Shown: positions 1-6,888 of the stretch, piece by piece | Layout: each line of letters starts with the position of its first letter | Position numbering within the stretch: position 1 is the stretch's first letter | Position numbers and translations under genes: made by a program | Notes under the pieces: model-generated | What the model was told of the DNA's origin: nothing | The model's database searches: none | Seen by the model: only the letters and a program-made list of their open reading frames with translations | Assembly: GCA_019247865.1 (NCBI GenBank) | Contig: JAFBAJ010000086.1 | Location: 1 to 7,539 of the forward strand | Source: Acidobacteriota bacterium | GTDB lineage: Bacteria; Acidobacteriota; Blastocatellia; Pyrinomonadales; Pyrinomonadaceae | DNA: 7,539 nucleotides | Direction: 5' to 3'

Positions 1-1229
1 CGGCGACGCTTGTCCTGCTCGGTCTCGGCGCTCCACTCCGGCAGCTCCGAGATGTCCTGTTTGAGCTCTTTGAACCGCCGCTTCTCGGTCGGCGCGAGCT
101 TCGACATGGGCGTCGCACGAAGTCTTCTGAACTCTGCTTTCTGCGTCTCGACGTGCGGCGAATCAACCGTCGGGAGATTGAAGAGCGGGCTCAACAAAAG
201 CTGGTGCAGCATCATCTTGCGCGGCTCGCCCGGGAACTGGTAGAGCGTCGGCGCGCTCGAAGGCGTCTCACGGCGCAGCACGTAGAGCTCTTCCGGCCCG
301 GCCTGATGAACGGTCAAAGCCGAATGGGTCGTGGCGATGATCTGAAAGTTCGGCAGCTTCTCGGTCAGGTAGTTGACGAGCTGCCTTTTCCAGATCGGAT
401 GCAGATGCAGATCCAGCTCGTCGACCAGGAGCAGGCCGCGCGCCGAAAACGGACTCTTGTAATCGGCGAAGATCTCTGTGATGCGATAGAGCAGGTCGCC
501 GCACCAGGCCGCGACGTTCTGATAACCGTCGCTCAACAGCGTGAGCGGAATTTTTCCGTCTGGAGTCTTGAACAGAAGCTGCCGTCGCTCCTTGTCAATA
601 CCGAGAAAGGTGACGCCCGGCAGCAGGTCTGTCAGCGCCTTCTTGACGATGCGCAAGCCCTGTTGCCCGCGCCGGTAATGCAGATCCATCGCCCAGCCTT
701 CGAGCGGATTGAGGACGGCGTCGGGCGAGAACATGGTCGCCACGCTCAGCGCGCGCGGATGATGGAGCACGCTGCTGCCGGTGCTCGCAGTAGGGCTCTG
801 CGTGGTCGTGCTCAGGCGACGCGAGACGCCGTAACCGATGGTCAGATAATTGCGCGGAGAATGTTCGATCGCGCTGTCCAGCTCGTCGAGCGCCTTCTCA
901 TTGCGCGTGAAGACATCCTTGACCTTATCGCCGCGACGGAGCCGCAGTTCGGCGGTGCGCGTCTGCCCCTTCGCCGTCACCATATCGGCGTGAATGACTG
1001 CCTCGTCGTGGCCCAGACGAATCCACTCGTCCGGATTTTTGAGCAGCTCCGGCAGGGCCTCGCTTCCGGCCAGCAGCAGCGAGATGGCGCGCAGCACAGT
1101 GCTCTTGCCCGAACCGTTTTCGCCGAGCAGCAGCGTCCACTTGCGCACCTTCCCGTCCTCAGTCAGAAAAGGCAGCTCAAGCTTTTCGATTGACCTCACG
1201 TTTTCGAGCGTCAGCCTTTGCAGAAACAT
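1..1229 (-). CDS. AAA/ABC-type ATPase of the SMC/RecF-like class (3' end outside window)
   Basis: Minus-strand open frame of 409 codons with no stop before the left edge, so the C-terminus is missing. It starts MFLQRLTLENVRSIEKLELP, the usual first strand of SMC/RecF/OLD-like ATPases. Motifs in order: Walker A GENGSGKS (residues 36-43), an ABC-signature-like LLSDGYQN (231-238), Walker B LLLVDELDLHLHP (266-278) with the catalytic Glu, and an H-switch IIATTHS (297-303). Between Walker A and the signature lies a variable segment of about 190 residues without the long coiled coil of true SMCs. After residue 360 the protein is charged and helical (KRRFKELKQDISELPEW). The start is chosen because GGAGG lies 9 bases upstream of ATG (1229-1227). 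The motifs fit the broad AAA_21/AAA_15 (COG3950-like) group, whose members include anti-phage ATPases and many of unknown role. ATP hydrolysis is likely; the partner and target are unknown. Confidence 0.9.
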   Translation of the reverse strand, partial: MFLQRLTLENVRSIEKLELPFLTEDGKVRKWTLLLGENGSGKSTVLRAISLLLAGSEALPELLKNPDEWIRLGHDEAVIHADMVTAKGQTRTAELRLRRGDKVKDVFTRNEKALDELDSAIEHSPRNYLTIGYGVSRRLSTTTQSPTASTGSSVLHHPRALSVATMFSPDAVLNPLEGWAMDLHYRRGQQGLRIVKKALTDLLPGVTFLGIDKERRQLLFKTPDGKIPLTLLSDGYQNVAAWCGDLLYRITEIFADYKSPFSARGLLLVDELDLHLHPIWKRQLVNYLTEKLPNFQIIATTHSALTVHQAGPEELYVLRRETPSSAPTLYQFPGEPRKMMLHQLLLSPLFNLPTVDSPHVETQKAEFRRLRATPMSKLAPTEKRRFKELKQDISELPEWSAETEQDKRR

Positions 1230-1238
1230 AGATGATGA

Positions 1239-1243
1239 CCTCC
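1239..1243 (-). promoter_or_regulatory. Shine-Dalgarno of the ATPase gene
   Basis: Reading the minus strand, GGAGG is followed by nine bases and then the ATG at 1229. It is a strong site and fixes the start of the ATPase gene. Confidence 0.7.
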
Positions 1244-1311
1244 GGTTGATGCATGCGACGAGGTGAAATAATGAGAGCGAGCGAGGGCAGAGACATGAGG
1301 AAATTCCGGTT

Positions 1312-1339
1312 GAAAGAGAGAACCGCCCGTTGCGGACGG
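1312..1339 (-). terminator. possible weak intrinsic terminator after cca
   Basis: On the minus strand CCGTCCG, a CAA loop and CGGGCGG form a seven-pair stem with one G-U pair (1339-1323), followed by a pyrimidine-rich TTCTCTCTTTCAA. It begins 16 bases after the cca stop codon, the right place for a terminator. The U tract is interrupted by C, so termination may be partial. If real, it separates the ATPase gene from the glyS-cca transcript. The rest of the gap (1230-1311) shows only the ATPase ribosome binding site and two copies of TCAACCGGA, which I cannot interpret. Confidence 0.4.
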
Positions 1340-1355
1340 CAGACTAATGGAAGCT

Positions 1356-2756
1356 TTATGGATTGTCAATCTCTAAAATTTCACGCGCCGCAGCCTTCGC
1401 TTCGTCCAGATCGCGGACGCGACCGTCGAGCTGCATCTCGTACACGGCGCGCGTGATTTCGCCGACGCGCGAGCCCGGCTCCACGCCCATCTCCAACAGA
1501 TGCCGCCCCATCAGAAGCGGCGCGGGCGCTCTTTCCGCGATCTCCAGTTCACGCGCGCGCCGGATGAACCACTCCTGCGCCTCTGCGTCGAACCACTTCT
1601 CGCGCGGCACCCAGTCGGCATTACGTCCCAGCGAATCGGCCTTCGCGACGCGGTACAGAAGTTCCAGCTCGCACCTGCGCGCGAGCCTCCGAAACGCGCC
1701 GTCGCCGACCTCCTCGCGCTTCTTAAAAAACTCGCCCGGCTTGAGATGGTCACGCACCAGCGCGATGACCTGCCCGCGCACGTCGTAGCCTTCGAGCGTG
1801 TGAATGTTCAAACGCTCCAACAGGCTCTCGGTCGGCGGCGCGCCCGCCTCTTCGTGTCCACGCGAACGGATGCGCCCCTCTATAAACTCCGTCGTCGCGG
1901 GCTTCCCCAGATCATGACACAGCGCGCCCAGCATCACCGTCACCTGCTTGGGATACGGCAGATCATCAATCAACTCGCGCGCGCGATCTACGACGAGCAT
2001 GGAATGCACATCTACACTTCCCTCCGGGTGCCATTCTTTCTCTTGTGGCACTCCGACTAATGATTGCAGCTCCGGAAAGAGCTGTGCGATAGCTCCCATG
2101 TCATACATCAGTTGTAAGCCGATGGAGGGCTTGCGTGCGCGCAGGAGGAGCTTTTCCATCTCGCCCCAGATGCGTTCGCGTGGGAGGTCTGTAAGGTCGA
2201 TGGAGCGGCAGAGCTCGAAGGTCTCAAGCTCCACGTCGAACTCGAAGCGGGCGGCGAACTGTGCGGCGCGCAGGACGCGTAGAGAGTCTTCGATAAAAGT
2301 GTCCGGCGCGACGACGCGCAGGAGTCTCTGTTCGATGTCTGCGCGTCCGCCGTACGGGTCCAGGAGCTCGCCCGTCAAAGGGTCTTGCAGAATCGCGTTG
2401 ATGGTAAAATCGCGGCGGCGCGCGGCCTCTTCGACGGTCATCTGCGGGTCGCCTTCGATGACGAAGCCGCGATGCCCGCGCCCGGTCTTGCGCTCGCGGC
2501 GCGGCAGAGAGACGTCGAGGTCGGAGCCCAGTTTGTAAACCGTGAAAGCCTCTCCGACCGAGTCCACGCGCCCGAGCTTTTCCAGCAGCGCGCGCAAAGT
2601 CGCGGGCGCAATCCCGTACACCTCGACATCCCAATCCTCAGGCTCGCGGCCCATCAACTGATCGCGCACACAGCCGCCGACCAGCAGCGCTCGTCCGCCG
2701 AGCGCGCGAACCTCACGCGCGAGCTTCAGGATTTTTTCGGGAATCGGAGACAACAT
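1356..2756 (-). CDS. cca: CCA tRNA nucleotidyltransferase with HD domain
   Basis: A 466-aa class II nucleotidyltransferase. The catalytic head has LVGGCVRD (25-32) and the metal-binding DWD (D41, D43). RRRDFTINAI (113-122) is the second conserved block, EDSLRVLRAAQFAARF (156-171) carries the EDxxR amino-acid template that selects C and A, and helical neck/body segments follow. From about 250 a metal-dependent HD domain is seen: H251, HD at 281-282 and HEEAG at 301-305. Head plus HD is the arrangement of E. coli-type enzymes, which build or repair the 3' CCA end of tRNAs in the cytoplasm and whose HD domain can be phosphohydrolytic. EDxxR argues for C-adding or full CCA-adding rather than A-only activity; sequence alone does not settle which. 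The ATG lies 15 bases after the preceding stop and lacks a clear Shine-Dalgarno; the next Met (36) is inside the active-site region, so this start stands and translation may be coupled to the gene before it. Confidence 0.93.
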   Translation of the reverse strand: MLSPIPEKILKLAREVRALGGRALLVGGCVRDQLMGREPEDWDVEVYGIAPATLRALLEKLGRVDSVGEAFTVYKLGSDLDVSLPRRERKTGRGHRGFVIEGDPQMTVEEAARRRDFTINAILQDPLTGELLDPYGGRADIEQRLLRVVAPDTFIEDSLRVLRAAQFAARFEFDVELETFELCRSIDLTDLPRERIWGEMEKLLLRARKPSIGLQLMYDMGAIAQLFPELQSLVGVPQEKEWHPEGSVDVHSMLVVDRARELIDDLPYPKQVTVMLGALCHDLGKPATTEFIEGRIRSRGHEEAGAPPTESLLERLNIHTLEGYDVRGQVIALVRDHLKPGEFFKKREEVGDGAFRRLARRCELELLYRVAKADSLGRNADWVPREKWFDAEAQEWFIRRARELEIAERAPAPLLMGRHLLEMGVEPGSRVGEITRAVYEMQLDGRVRDLDEAKAAAREILEIDNP

Positions 2757-2771
2757 CGAACGGGGTGGAGC

Positions 2772-3188
2772 TTAAAAGCGATGCTCGTTATCAGCATCCT
2801 CTTCTTCATCAAAGAGCTCATCGTCAAACTCGCCTTCGGGATCGTCCACGACAATTTGCACGCCGCGCGTAGAGGGCAAACAACTGATGACCTGCGCGCG
2901 TTCGATGCGCGCGAGTTCGGACTTGGCCGTGTGCCAGAGCTTGACCCAGAAGGTACGCGTGGCCGTGTGCACAGCGAAGGTCGAGCCGTCGAGCATCACC
3001 GGCACGGGCTCGGCGGTCGTTCCGGCGCGCAGTGTTTCCAGCAGCTCCGGCACGAAGGGCTTGAACTTCTCGAACTGCACCAGCACGGCGTTGTCCGCGA
3101 TCTCCGCCGGAGGCAGCTCGACCGGCTCGTCCGATTCCAGCAGCAGACGCGATTCGGTCTGCTCGTTACGCTTCTTAACTATTGGCAT
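2772..3188 (-). CDS. 138-aa protein of unknown function with acidic C-terminal tail
   Basis: I do not recognise a family. The protein starts MPIVKKRNEQ. A hydrophilic N-terminus rich in E and P (10-30) is followed by a probable compact alpha/beta core, 32-113, including a strand-like PVPVMLDGSTFAVHTATRTF (61-80), a Trp-containing WVKLWHTAKSELARIERAQV (81-100) and a strand-like VQIVV (110-114). A strongly acidic tail of mostly D and E (115-133) ends the protein. There is no signal peptide or membrane segment, so it is probably cytoplasmic. The start at 3188 is preferred over an in-frame ATG at 3239 because AGGA lies seven bases upstream, while the longer N-terminus would be translated from an inverted repeat. 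It sits between glyS and cca on the same strand, 15 bases from cca, which suggests co-expression with tRNA functions but does not prove a shared role. The acidic tail could bind a basic partner; that is a guess. Confidence 0.75.
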   Translation of the reverse strand: MPIVKKRNEQTESRLLLESDEPVELPPAEIADNAVLVQFEKFKPFVPELLETLRAGTTAEPVPVMLDGSTFAVHTATRTFWVKLWHTAKSELARIERAQVISCLPSTRGVQIVVDDPEGEFDDELFDEEEDADNEHRF

Positions 3189-3190
3189 TT

Positions 3191-3276
3191 CAAAATCCTG
3201 TAGGGGCAGGGCTGGTCCCTGCCCGTGTCTTTCGCCCATTGAGCGGGCAGGGACCAGCCCTGCCCCTACAATTTTG
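3191..3276. repeat. palindromic (REP/BIME- or MITE-like) element between glyS and the 138-aa gene
   Basis: The arms at 3199-3225 and 3244-3270 are perfect 27-bp inverted copies around an 18-base loop. Beyond a 2-base bulge (CC at 3197-3198) the pairing resumes with CAAAAT (3191-3196) against ATTTTG (3271-3276). Each arm is also a hairpin: GGGCAGGG and CCCTGCCC around a 5-base loop (3204-3224 and 3245-3265). The arm begins TGTAGGGGCAGGG, a style of GC-rich interspersed repeat that I recall from several bacterial genomes; copy number here cannot be judged from one window. No direct target-site duplication is seen. On the minus strand it forms the leader of the 138-aa gene, and the glyS stop codon (3268-3266) lies inside it. 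A U-rich run after the stem (ATTTTG) is short, so it is not a classic terminator. Confidence 0.9.
3196..3199 (-). promoter_or_regulatory. Shine-Dalgarno of the 138-aa gene, at the foot of the palindrome
   Basis: The minus strand reads AGGA, seven bases, then ATG at 3188. The GG is the two-base bulge of the palindrome and the flanking bases are in its stem, so folding of the hairpin would partly mask this site. Confidence 0.55.
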
Positions 3277-4690
3277 TTACTAACCTGCTCTGTAAATGTA
3301 GTTGCAGGTCGCTGACCTTGACGCGCTCCTGCTCCCAGGTGTCGCGGTCGCGGACGGTGACGGCTTCGTCTTCGAGCGATTGATGATCGACGGTGACGCA
3401 GAAGGGCGTGCCGATCTCGTCCTGCCGCGCATAGAGTTTGCCGATGCCGCCCGTGTCGTCGTAGACCGCGCGCAGGGTCGGTTGCAGCGAGCGCTTGATG
3501 GCTTTCGCCATGCCGACGATCTCCGGCTTGTTCTTGGCGAGCGGAAGAATGGCGGCCTTGATCGGCGCGAGCTGCGGATGCAGCTTCAGGATCACGCGCT
3601 TCTCGCCTTTGTCGTTCGTCTTCTCCGTGTAGGCATCCATCAGGACTGCGAGCACTGTGCGATTGACTCCGGCGGCGGGCTCGATGACGTAAGGATAGAA
3701 ACGCTCCTTCGTCGCCTCGTCGAAATAGGAGAGGTCTTCGGTCGAGTCCGGGTTGAGCCGCTTGCCTTCCGCGTCCTCAGGTTTTTTCGAGTGCGCTTTG
3801 AGATCGAAGTCCGTCCGATTGGCGATGCCCATCAGCTCGTCCCACTGCCGCTCCTCCTCTTCGCGTTCGGGAAAGAAGCGATAATGAATATCAACCGTGC
3901 GCTTGGCGTAGTGCGCCAGCTCTTCCTTCGGCTGCTCGTAGAGGCGCAGGTTGTCGGCGTTGATGCCGAGCGTCAGAAACCAGTTGTGGCAGTAGTCTAT
4001 CCATTCCTGATGAACCGGCTCGTCCTCGCCCGGACGGACGAAATATTCCATCTCCATCTGCTCGAACTCACGCGTGCGGAAGATAAAGTTGCCGGGCGTG
4101 ACCTCGTTGCGAAAGCTCTTGCCGATCTGCGCGATGCCGAACGGAACCTTGCGGCGCATCGTCGTCAGCACGTTGTGAAAGTTGATGAAGATGCCCTGCG
4201 CCGTTTCGGGCCGGAGATAGGCCAGAGCCGTCGGGTCGTCCTCTTCCGCCGCTGCGCCGATGGTCGTGCGGAACATCAGGTTGAAGGGGCGCGGCGCGGT
4301 CAGATCGGTCGAGTCGCAGTTCGGACACTTGACCTGTTTCCCCTGAATGGCTTCCTCGATGCTGGCCGCGCCGGAGTATTCCAGCTTGTCCGCGCGCAGG
4401 CGCGTCTTGCACTCGCGGCAATCCACGAGCGGGTCGCTGAAGGTCTCTTCGTGGCCGGAATATTTCCAGACCTGACGGTTGAGAATGATGCTCGAATCGA
4501 GTCCCTCCATGTCGTCGCGCTCGTGCACCATCCAGCGCCACCAGCCCTGCTTGACGTTGTTGCAGAGCTCGACGCCGAGCGGGCCGTAGTCCCACGCGCT
4601 GCCGAGGCCGCCGTAGATGTCGGATGAAGGGAAAACGAAGCCCCGCCGCTTGGCGAGTGAGACAATGGTTTCGATGTTCGGTGCAGCCAC
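3266..4690 (-). CDS. glyS: glycyl-tRNA synthetase, dimeric class II type
   Basis: A 474-aa enzyme that charges tRNA-Gly with glycine in the cytoplasm. It is the single-chain alpha2 type, not the split alpha/beta type. N-terminal block: IVSLAKRRGFVFPSSDIYGG (9-28) and SAWDYGPLGVELCNNVK (31-47). The inserted Zn-binding region has CREC (91-94) and CPNC (122-125). LRPETAQGIF is at 159-168. Class II motif 2 runs from FRNEVTPG to EMEYF (193-217), and motif 3 is EPAAGVNRTVLAVLMDAY (337-354). The anticodon-binding domain spans about 365-470. Length and motif order match the family, so it appears intact. The start is GTG: AAGGA lies ten bases upstream and no closer ATG exists. The TAG stop and the last two codons fall inside the adjoining palindrome, so the extreme C-terminus was probably set by that insertion. 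It is first in a likely operon with the 138-aa gene and cca. Confidence 0.97.
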   Translation of the reverse strand: MAAPNIETIVSLAKRRGFVFPSSDIYGGLGSAWDYGPLGVELCNNVKQGWWRWMVHERDDMEGLDSSIILNRQVWKYSGHEETFSDPLVDCRECKTRLRADKLEYSGAASIEEAIQGKQVKCPNCDSTDLTAPRPFNLMFRTTIGAAAEEDDPTALAYLRPETAQGIFINFHNVLTTMRRKVPFGIAQIGKSFRNEVTPGNFIFRTREFEQMEMEYFVRPGEDEPVHQEWIDYCHNWFLTLGINADNLRLYEQPKEELAHYAKRTVDIHYRFFPEREEEERQWDELMGIANRTDFDLKAHSKKPEDAEGKRLNPDSTEDLSYFDEATKERFYPYVIEPAAGVNRTVLAVLMDAYTEKTNDKGEKRVILKLHPQLAPIKAAILPLAKNKPEIVGMAKAIKRSLQPTLRAVYDDTGGIGKLYARQDEIGTPFCVTVDHQSLEDEAVTVRDRDTWEQERVKVSDLQLHLQSRLVTKL

Positions 4691-4700
4691 TTTAAGCGTA

Positions 4701-4705
4701 TCCTT
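4701..4705 (-). promoter_or_regulatory. Shine-Dalgarno supporting the GTG start of glyS
   Basis: Minus-strand AAGGA, followed by ten bases and the GTG at 4690. This decides the start, because GTG is not the usual initiation codon and no ATG is available nearby. Confidence 0.6.
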
Positions 4706-4716
4706 CGAATATGGAA

Positions 4717-4722
4717 ATCATA
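4717..4722 (-). promoter_or_regulatory. candidate -10 element of the glyS promoter
   Basis: TATGAT on the minus strand matches the sigma-70 -10 consensus at five of six positions and sits about 27 bases before the GTG, giving a short leader that still includes AAGGA. The -35 is poor (CCATTT at spacing 17). A promoter must lie in this gap because the neighbour is divergent, but the exact position is uncertain. Confidence 0.25.
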
Positions 4723-4787
4723 TTGATTCAGTTAATGGTAAATGGTTACAGGCTAAAAGACAAAGGCGTCTGCTCTCAACCAAATTA

Positions 4788-4816
4788 TTGCCCGGCGCAA
4801 AGTTTGATGTTAACGT
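4788..4816 (+). promoter_or_regulatory. candidate promoter of the secreted repeat protein
   Basis: TTGCCC (4788-4793, four of six to TTGACA), a 17-base spacer and TAACGT (4811-4816, three of six to TATAAT, with the key first, second and last bases). The predicted start near 4823 leaves a leader of about 25 bases with GGAG at 4837-4840, seven bases before the ATG. It lies in a 157-base divergent gap whose middle is more AT-rich than the genes. Confidence 0.3.
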
Positions 4817-4847
4817 GCGTACACATCCTGTTAGTCGGAGCGCCCAG

Positions 4848-6857
4848 ATGAAACATAAAAATCTTTTCTCCTTCATTCTCTTCCTGTGCCTGATGTCGCT
4901 CTCGTTTGCGATACGAGCGCAGGATTACATGGTCGACCCTTCTTTCAATCCGACCTTCGGCGGCCGGACTCATCAGTTCTGGGACTTCCTCAACGCAGTG
5001 GCGGTGCAGCCGGACCAGAAGATACTGGTCGGAGGAAACTTTACCAACGTCAACGGCAACGACATCAAGTTGATCGTCCGGCTCAATCCGAACGGCACGC
5101 GGGACACGACCTTTAACCCGCCTTTGGGCGCGGGGGCGAACGATCAGGTTGAAACCATCAAGCTCCTGCCGGACGGGAAAATGTACGTCGCCGGAACTTT
5201 CCATATCGGTACAACGGTGACCTATCTCGTCCGGTTGAATGCGGACGGCAGTCTGGACAGCAGCTTTGTCACTCCTCTCGCCGGTGTGGTGAAATCGATA
5301 GATTTATATCCCGACGGCAGATTCATGGCTTGCGGAGCTATCGGGTCACCCTTCGACCCCACGTGGTCAAAATTGGCGCGCTTTAATCAGGACGGGTCGA
5401 GAGATACGTCTTTTCAAGCAAATATCGCAGGCAACACCTGCTATGACGTCAAGCTGTTGCCGGATGGCAGCATGTACGCGGCAGGTACGATCACAGGGGT
5501 CAATGGAATAGGGATACCCGGGTTGGTAAAGCTGAGTGCGACTGGTGTCCGGGATGCGTCTTTCAATGTTTATACCGAAAGCTATCCCTTTATTTCACGT
5601 GAGCATTACCGGCTGGCGCTGCAACCGGACGGCAAATTGCTCGCGGCGACTAAGGGCTGGTATACCAATTCGCAGGGGGACTTGTTGGCGTCCCTGGGGG
5701 TGCGGCGCTATCAGACCGACGGCACTTATCAGGTCATCGGCAATTGCGGATGGTCTGAATCCAGCACCACATTTTTCCTACAGGATGATGGGAAGCTCAT
5801 CACCAATGGATGTGCGGTACAGCCGGGTTCGCAGTTCTATAATTTTGCGAGATTCTTACCGGACGGCAGCTTCGATACGGCGCTGAACCGGCTCAATTTC
5901 GACAATCCTATCAACAGTATCGCGCGGCAGGCGGATGGAAGCTATGTCATTACCGGCTCCTTTAACAACGTGGAGGGCCAGCCGCGCCCGCGGATCGTAC
6001 GCTTAACAACCAGCGTCCCGGCGGTCCGGCATCGTTTCGATTTTGACGGCGACGGGAAAGACGACCTGGCGGTCTTTCGCCCCGGCGACCGCTACTGGTA
6101 TCTGAGCCGCAGCACGAGCGGCCCGGCTTATGTGCAATGGGGCTTGAGCACCGACAAGGCCGTGGCGGCCGACTATGATGATGACGGCAAGACGGATGTC
6201 GCGGTCTTTCGTGACGGCCAGTGGTATATCCTCAGAAGCTCTGACGGCGCTCTCCTTGTGCAGTCGTTCGGACAGGCTGGCGATAAGCCTCTGGTCGGCG
6301 ATCTGAACGGGGACGGCAAGGTGGATATGATCGTCCGGCGACCGTTGCCGAACAACTCTATCGAGTGGCAGATACGTTATTTCGGCAGCACTGGAGTCAG
6401 CGCGACACAAACTCTCTCAGGCGAGGCCGTGTCAGACCCGTCGATGGTCGGCGACTTTGACGGAGACAACACGGACGAGCTGGCGTATTTCCGGGACGGC
6501 AACTGGTACTCGCGCAAGGTCGGCGCGGCCTCGCCGCTGCGCACCTTTCTGTGGGGACAGGCCGGAGACATGCCTGCGCCGGGCGATTATGACCGCGACG
6601 GTCAGACGGATTACGCAGTCTTCCGCCCGTCAACCGGCGACTGGTACATCAACCGCAGCACAGCAGGATTCCTGGCGCTCCACTTCGGAGCCAACGGAGA
6701 TATCCCCGTCCCGGCCGATTACGACGGCGACGGCAAGGCTGACCTCGCAGTCTTCCGCAACGGCGCTTGGTATCAATTCCTGAGCAGCACCGGCACGTTC
6801 AGGGCCAACGCCTGGGGGCTCTCCGGCGATCTCCCGATCCCGGCCCAGACGAACTAG
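4848..6857 (+). CDS. secreted double-repeat protein: Delta-60 repeats plus FG-GAP/VCBS-like Ca-binding repeats
   Basis: A 669-aa exported protein. Signal peptide: MKHKN, a hydrophobic core (6-20), then AIRA with likely cleavage before Q25. Seven Delta-60 (DUF5122-type) repeats cover about 45-388. Each has the pattern V-LLPDGK-YVAGTF...LVRLN-DGS-D-SF, for example QPDQKILVGG (54-63), LPDGKMYVAG (107-116) and QADGSYVITG (361-370). Seven copies suit a seven-bladed beta-propeller. Six Asp-rich FG-GAP-like repeats follow, with DFDGDGKDD (398-406), DYDDDGKTD (442), DLNGDGKVD (485), DFDGDNTDE (536), DYDRDGQTD (580) and DYDGDGKAD (624). Spacing is about 44 residues except one of 51, and each is followed by an F-R/W-Y strand such as YWYLSRS. 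These DxDxDG loops typically bind calcium. No anchor, sorting or enzymatic domain is seen. The ATG at 4848 is chosen over an upstream in-frame start because GGAG lies seven bases before it and the signal peptide begins there. Its role is probably extracellular or surface; the ligand is unknown. Confidence 0.9.
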   Translation: MKHKNLFSFILFLCLMSLSFAIRAQDYMVDPSFNPTFGGRTHQFWDFLNAVAVQPDQKILVGGNFTNVNGNDIKLIVRLNPNGTRDTTFNPPLGAGANDQVETIKLLPDGKMYVAGTFHIGTTVTYLVRLNADGSLDSSFVTPLAGVVKSIDLYPDGRFMACGAIGSPFDPTWSKLARFNQDGSRDTSFQANIAGNTCYDVKLLPDGSMYAAGTITGVNGIGIPGLVKLSATGVRDASFNVYTESYPFISREHYRLALQPDGKLLAATKGWYTNSQGDLLASLGVRRYQTDGTYQVIGNCGWSESSTTFFLQDDGKLITNGCAVQPGSQFYNFARFLPDGSFDTALNRLNFDNPINSIARQADGSYVITGSFNNVEGQPRPRIVRLTTSVPAVRHRFDFDGDGKDDLAVFRPGDRYWYLSRSTSGPAYVQWGLSTDKAVAADYDDDGKTDVAVFRDGQWYILRSSDGALLVQSFGQAGDKPLVGDLNGDGKVDMIVRRPLPNNSIEWQIRYFGSTGVSATQTLSGEAVSDPSMVGDFDGDNTDELAYFRDGNWYSRKVGAASPLRTFLWGQAGDMPAPGDYDRDGQTDYAVFRPSTGDWYINRSTAGFLALHFGANGDIPVPADYDGDGKADLAVFRNGAWYQFLSSTGTFRANAWGLSGDLPIPAQTN

Positions 6858-6888
6858 AAGCAACTGCTTCAACACATCAAATAAAAAA

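Noticed and set aside
153..1193. 346-codon plus-strand open frame opposite the ATPase
   Set aside because: The minus strand encodes all ATPase motifs in order; the plus frame is rich in R, Q and A without any recognisable domain.
2385..3203. 272-codon plus-strand open frame across cca and the 138-aa gene
   Set aside because: It spans two minus-strand genes and the gap between them and has no domain or start signal; it is a shadow.
3189..3239. 17-codon in-frame extension of the 138-aa protein
   Set aside because: The extra residues would be translated from the palindrome and its loop, and AGGA is correctly placed for the ATG at 3188.
3191..3276. Intrinsic terminator after glyS
   Set aside because: The stem is strong but the run after it on the minus strand is GGATTTTGAAATG, with only four Ts and directly at the next start codon; a repeat element with possible attenuation is more likely than a standard terminator.
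3302..4627. 441-codon plus-strand open frame opposite glyS
   Set aside because: It is the antisense shadow of a clear glycyl-tRNA synthetase. The product is low complexity in hydrophobic and Arg residues, shows no motif and has no ribosome site; long antisense frames are expected in GC-rich genes.
4617..4847. 77-codon in-frame N-terminal extension of the repeat protein
   Set aside because: It overlaps the glyS start and the divergent promoter region. The signal peptide and the GGAG site place the true start at 4848.
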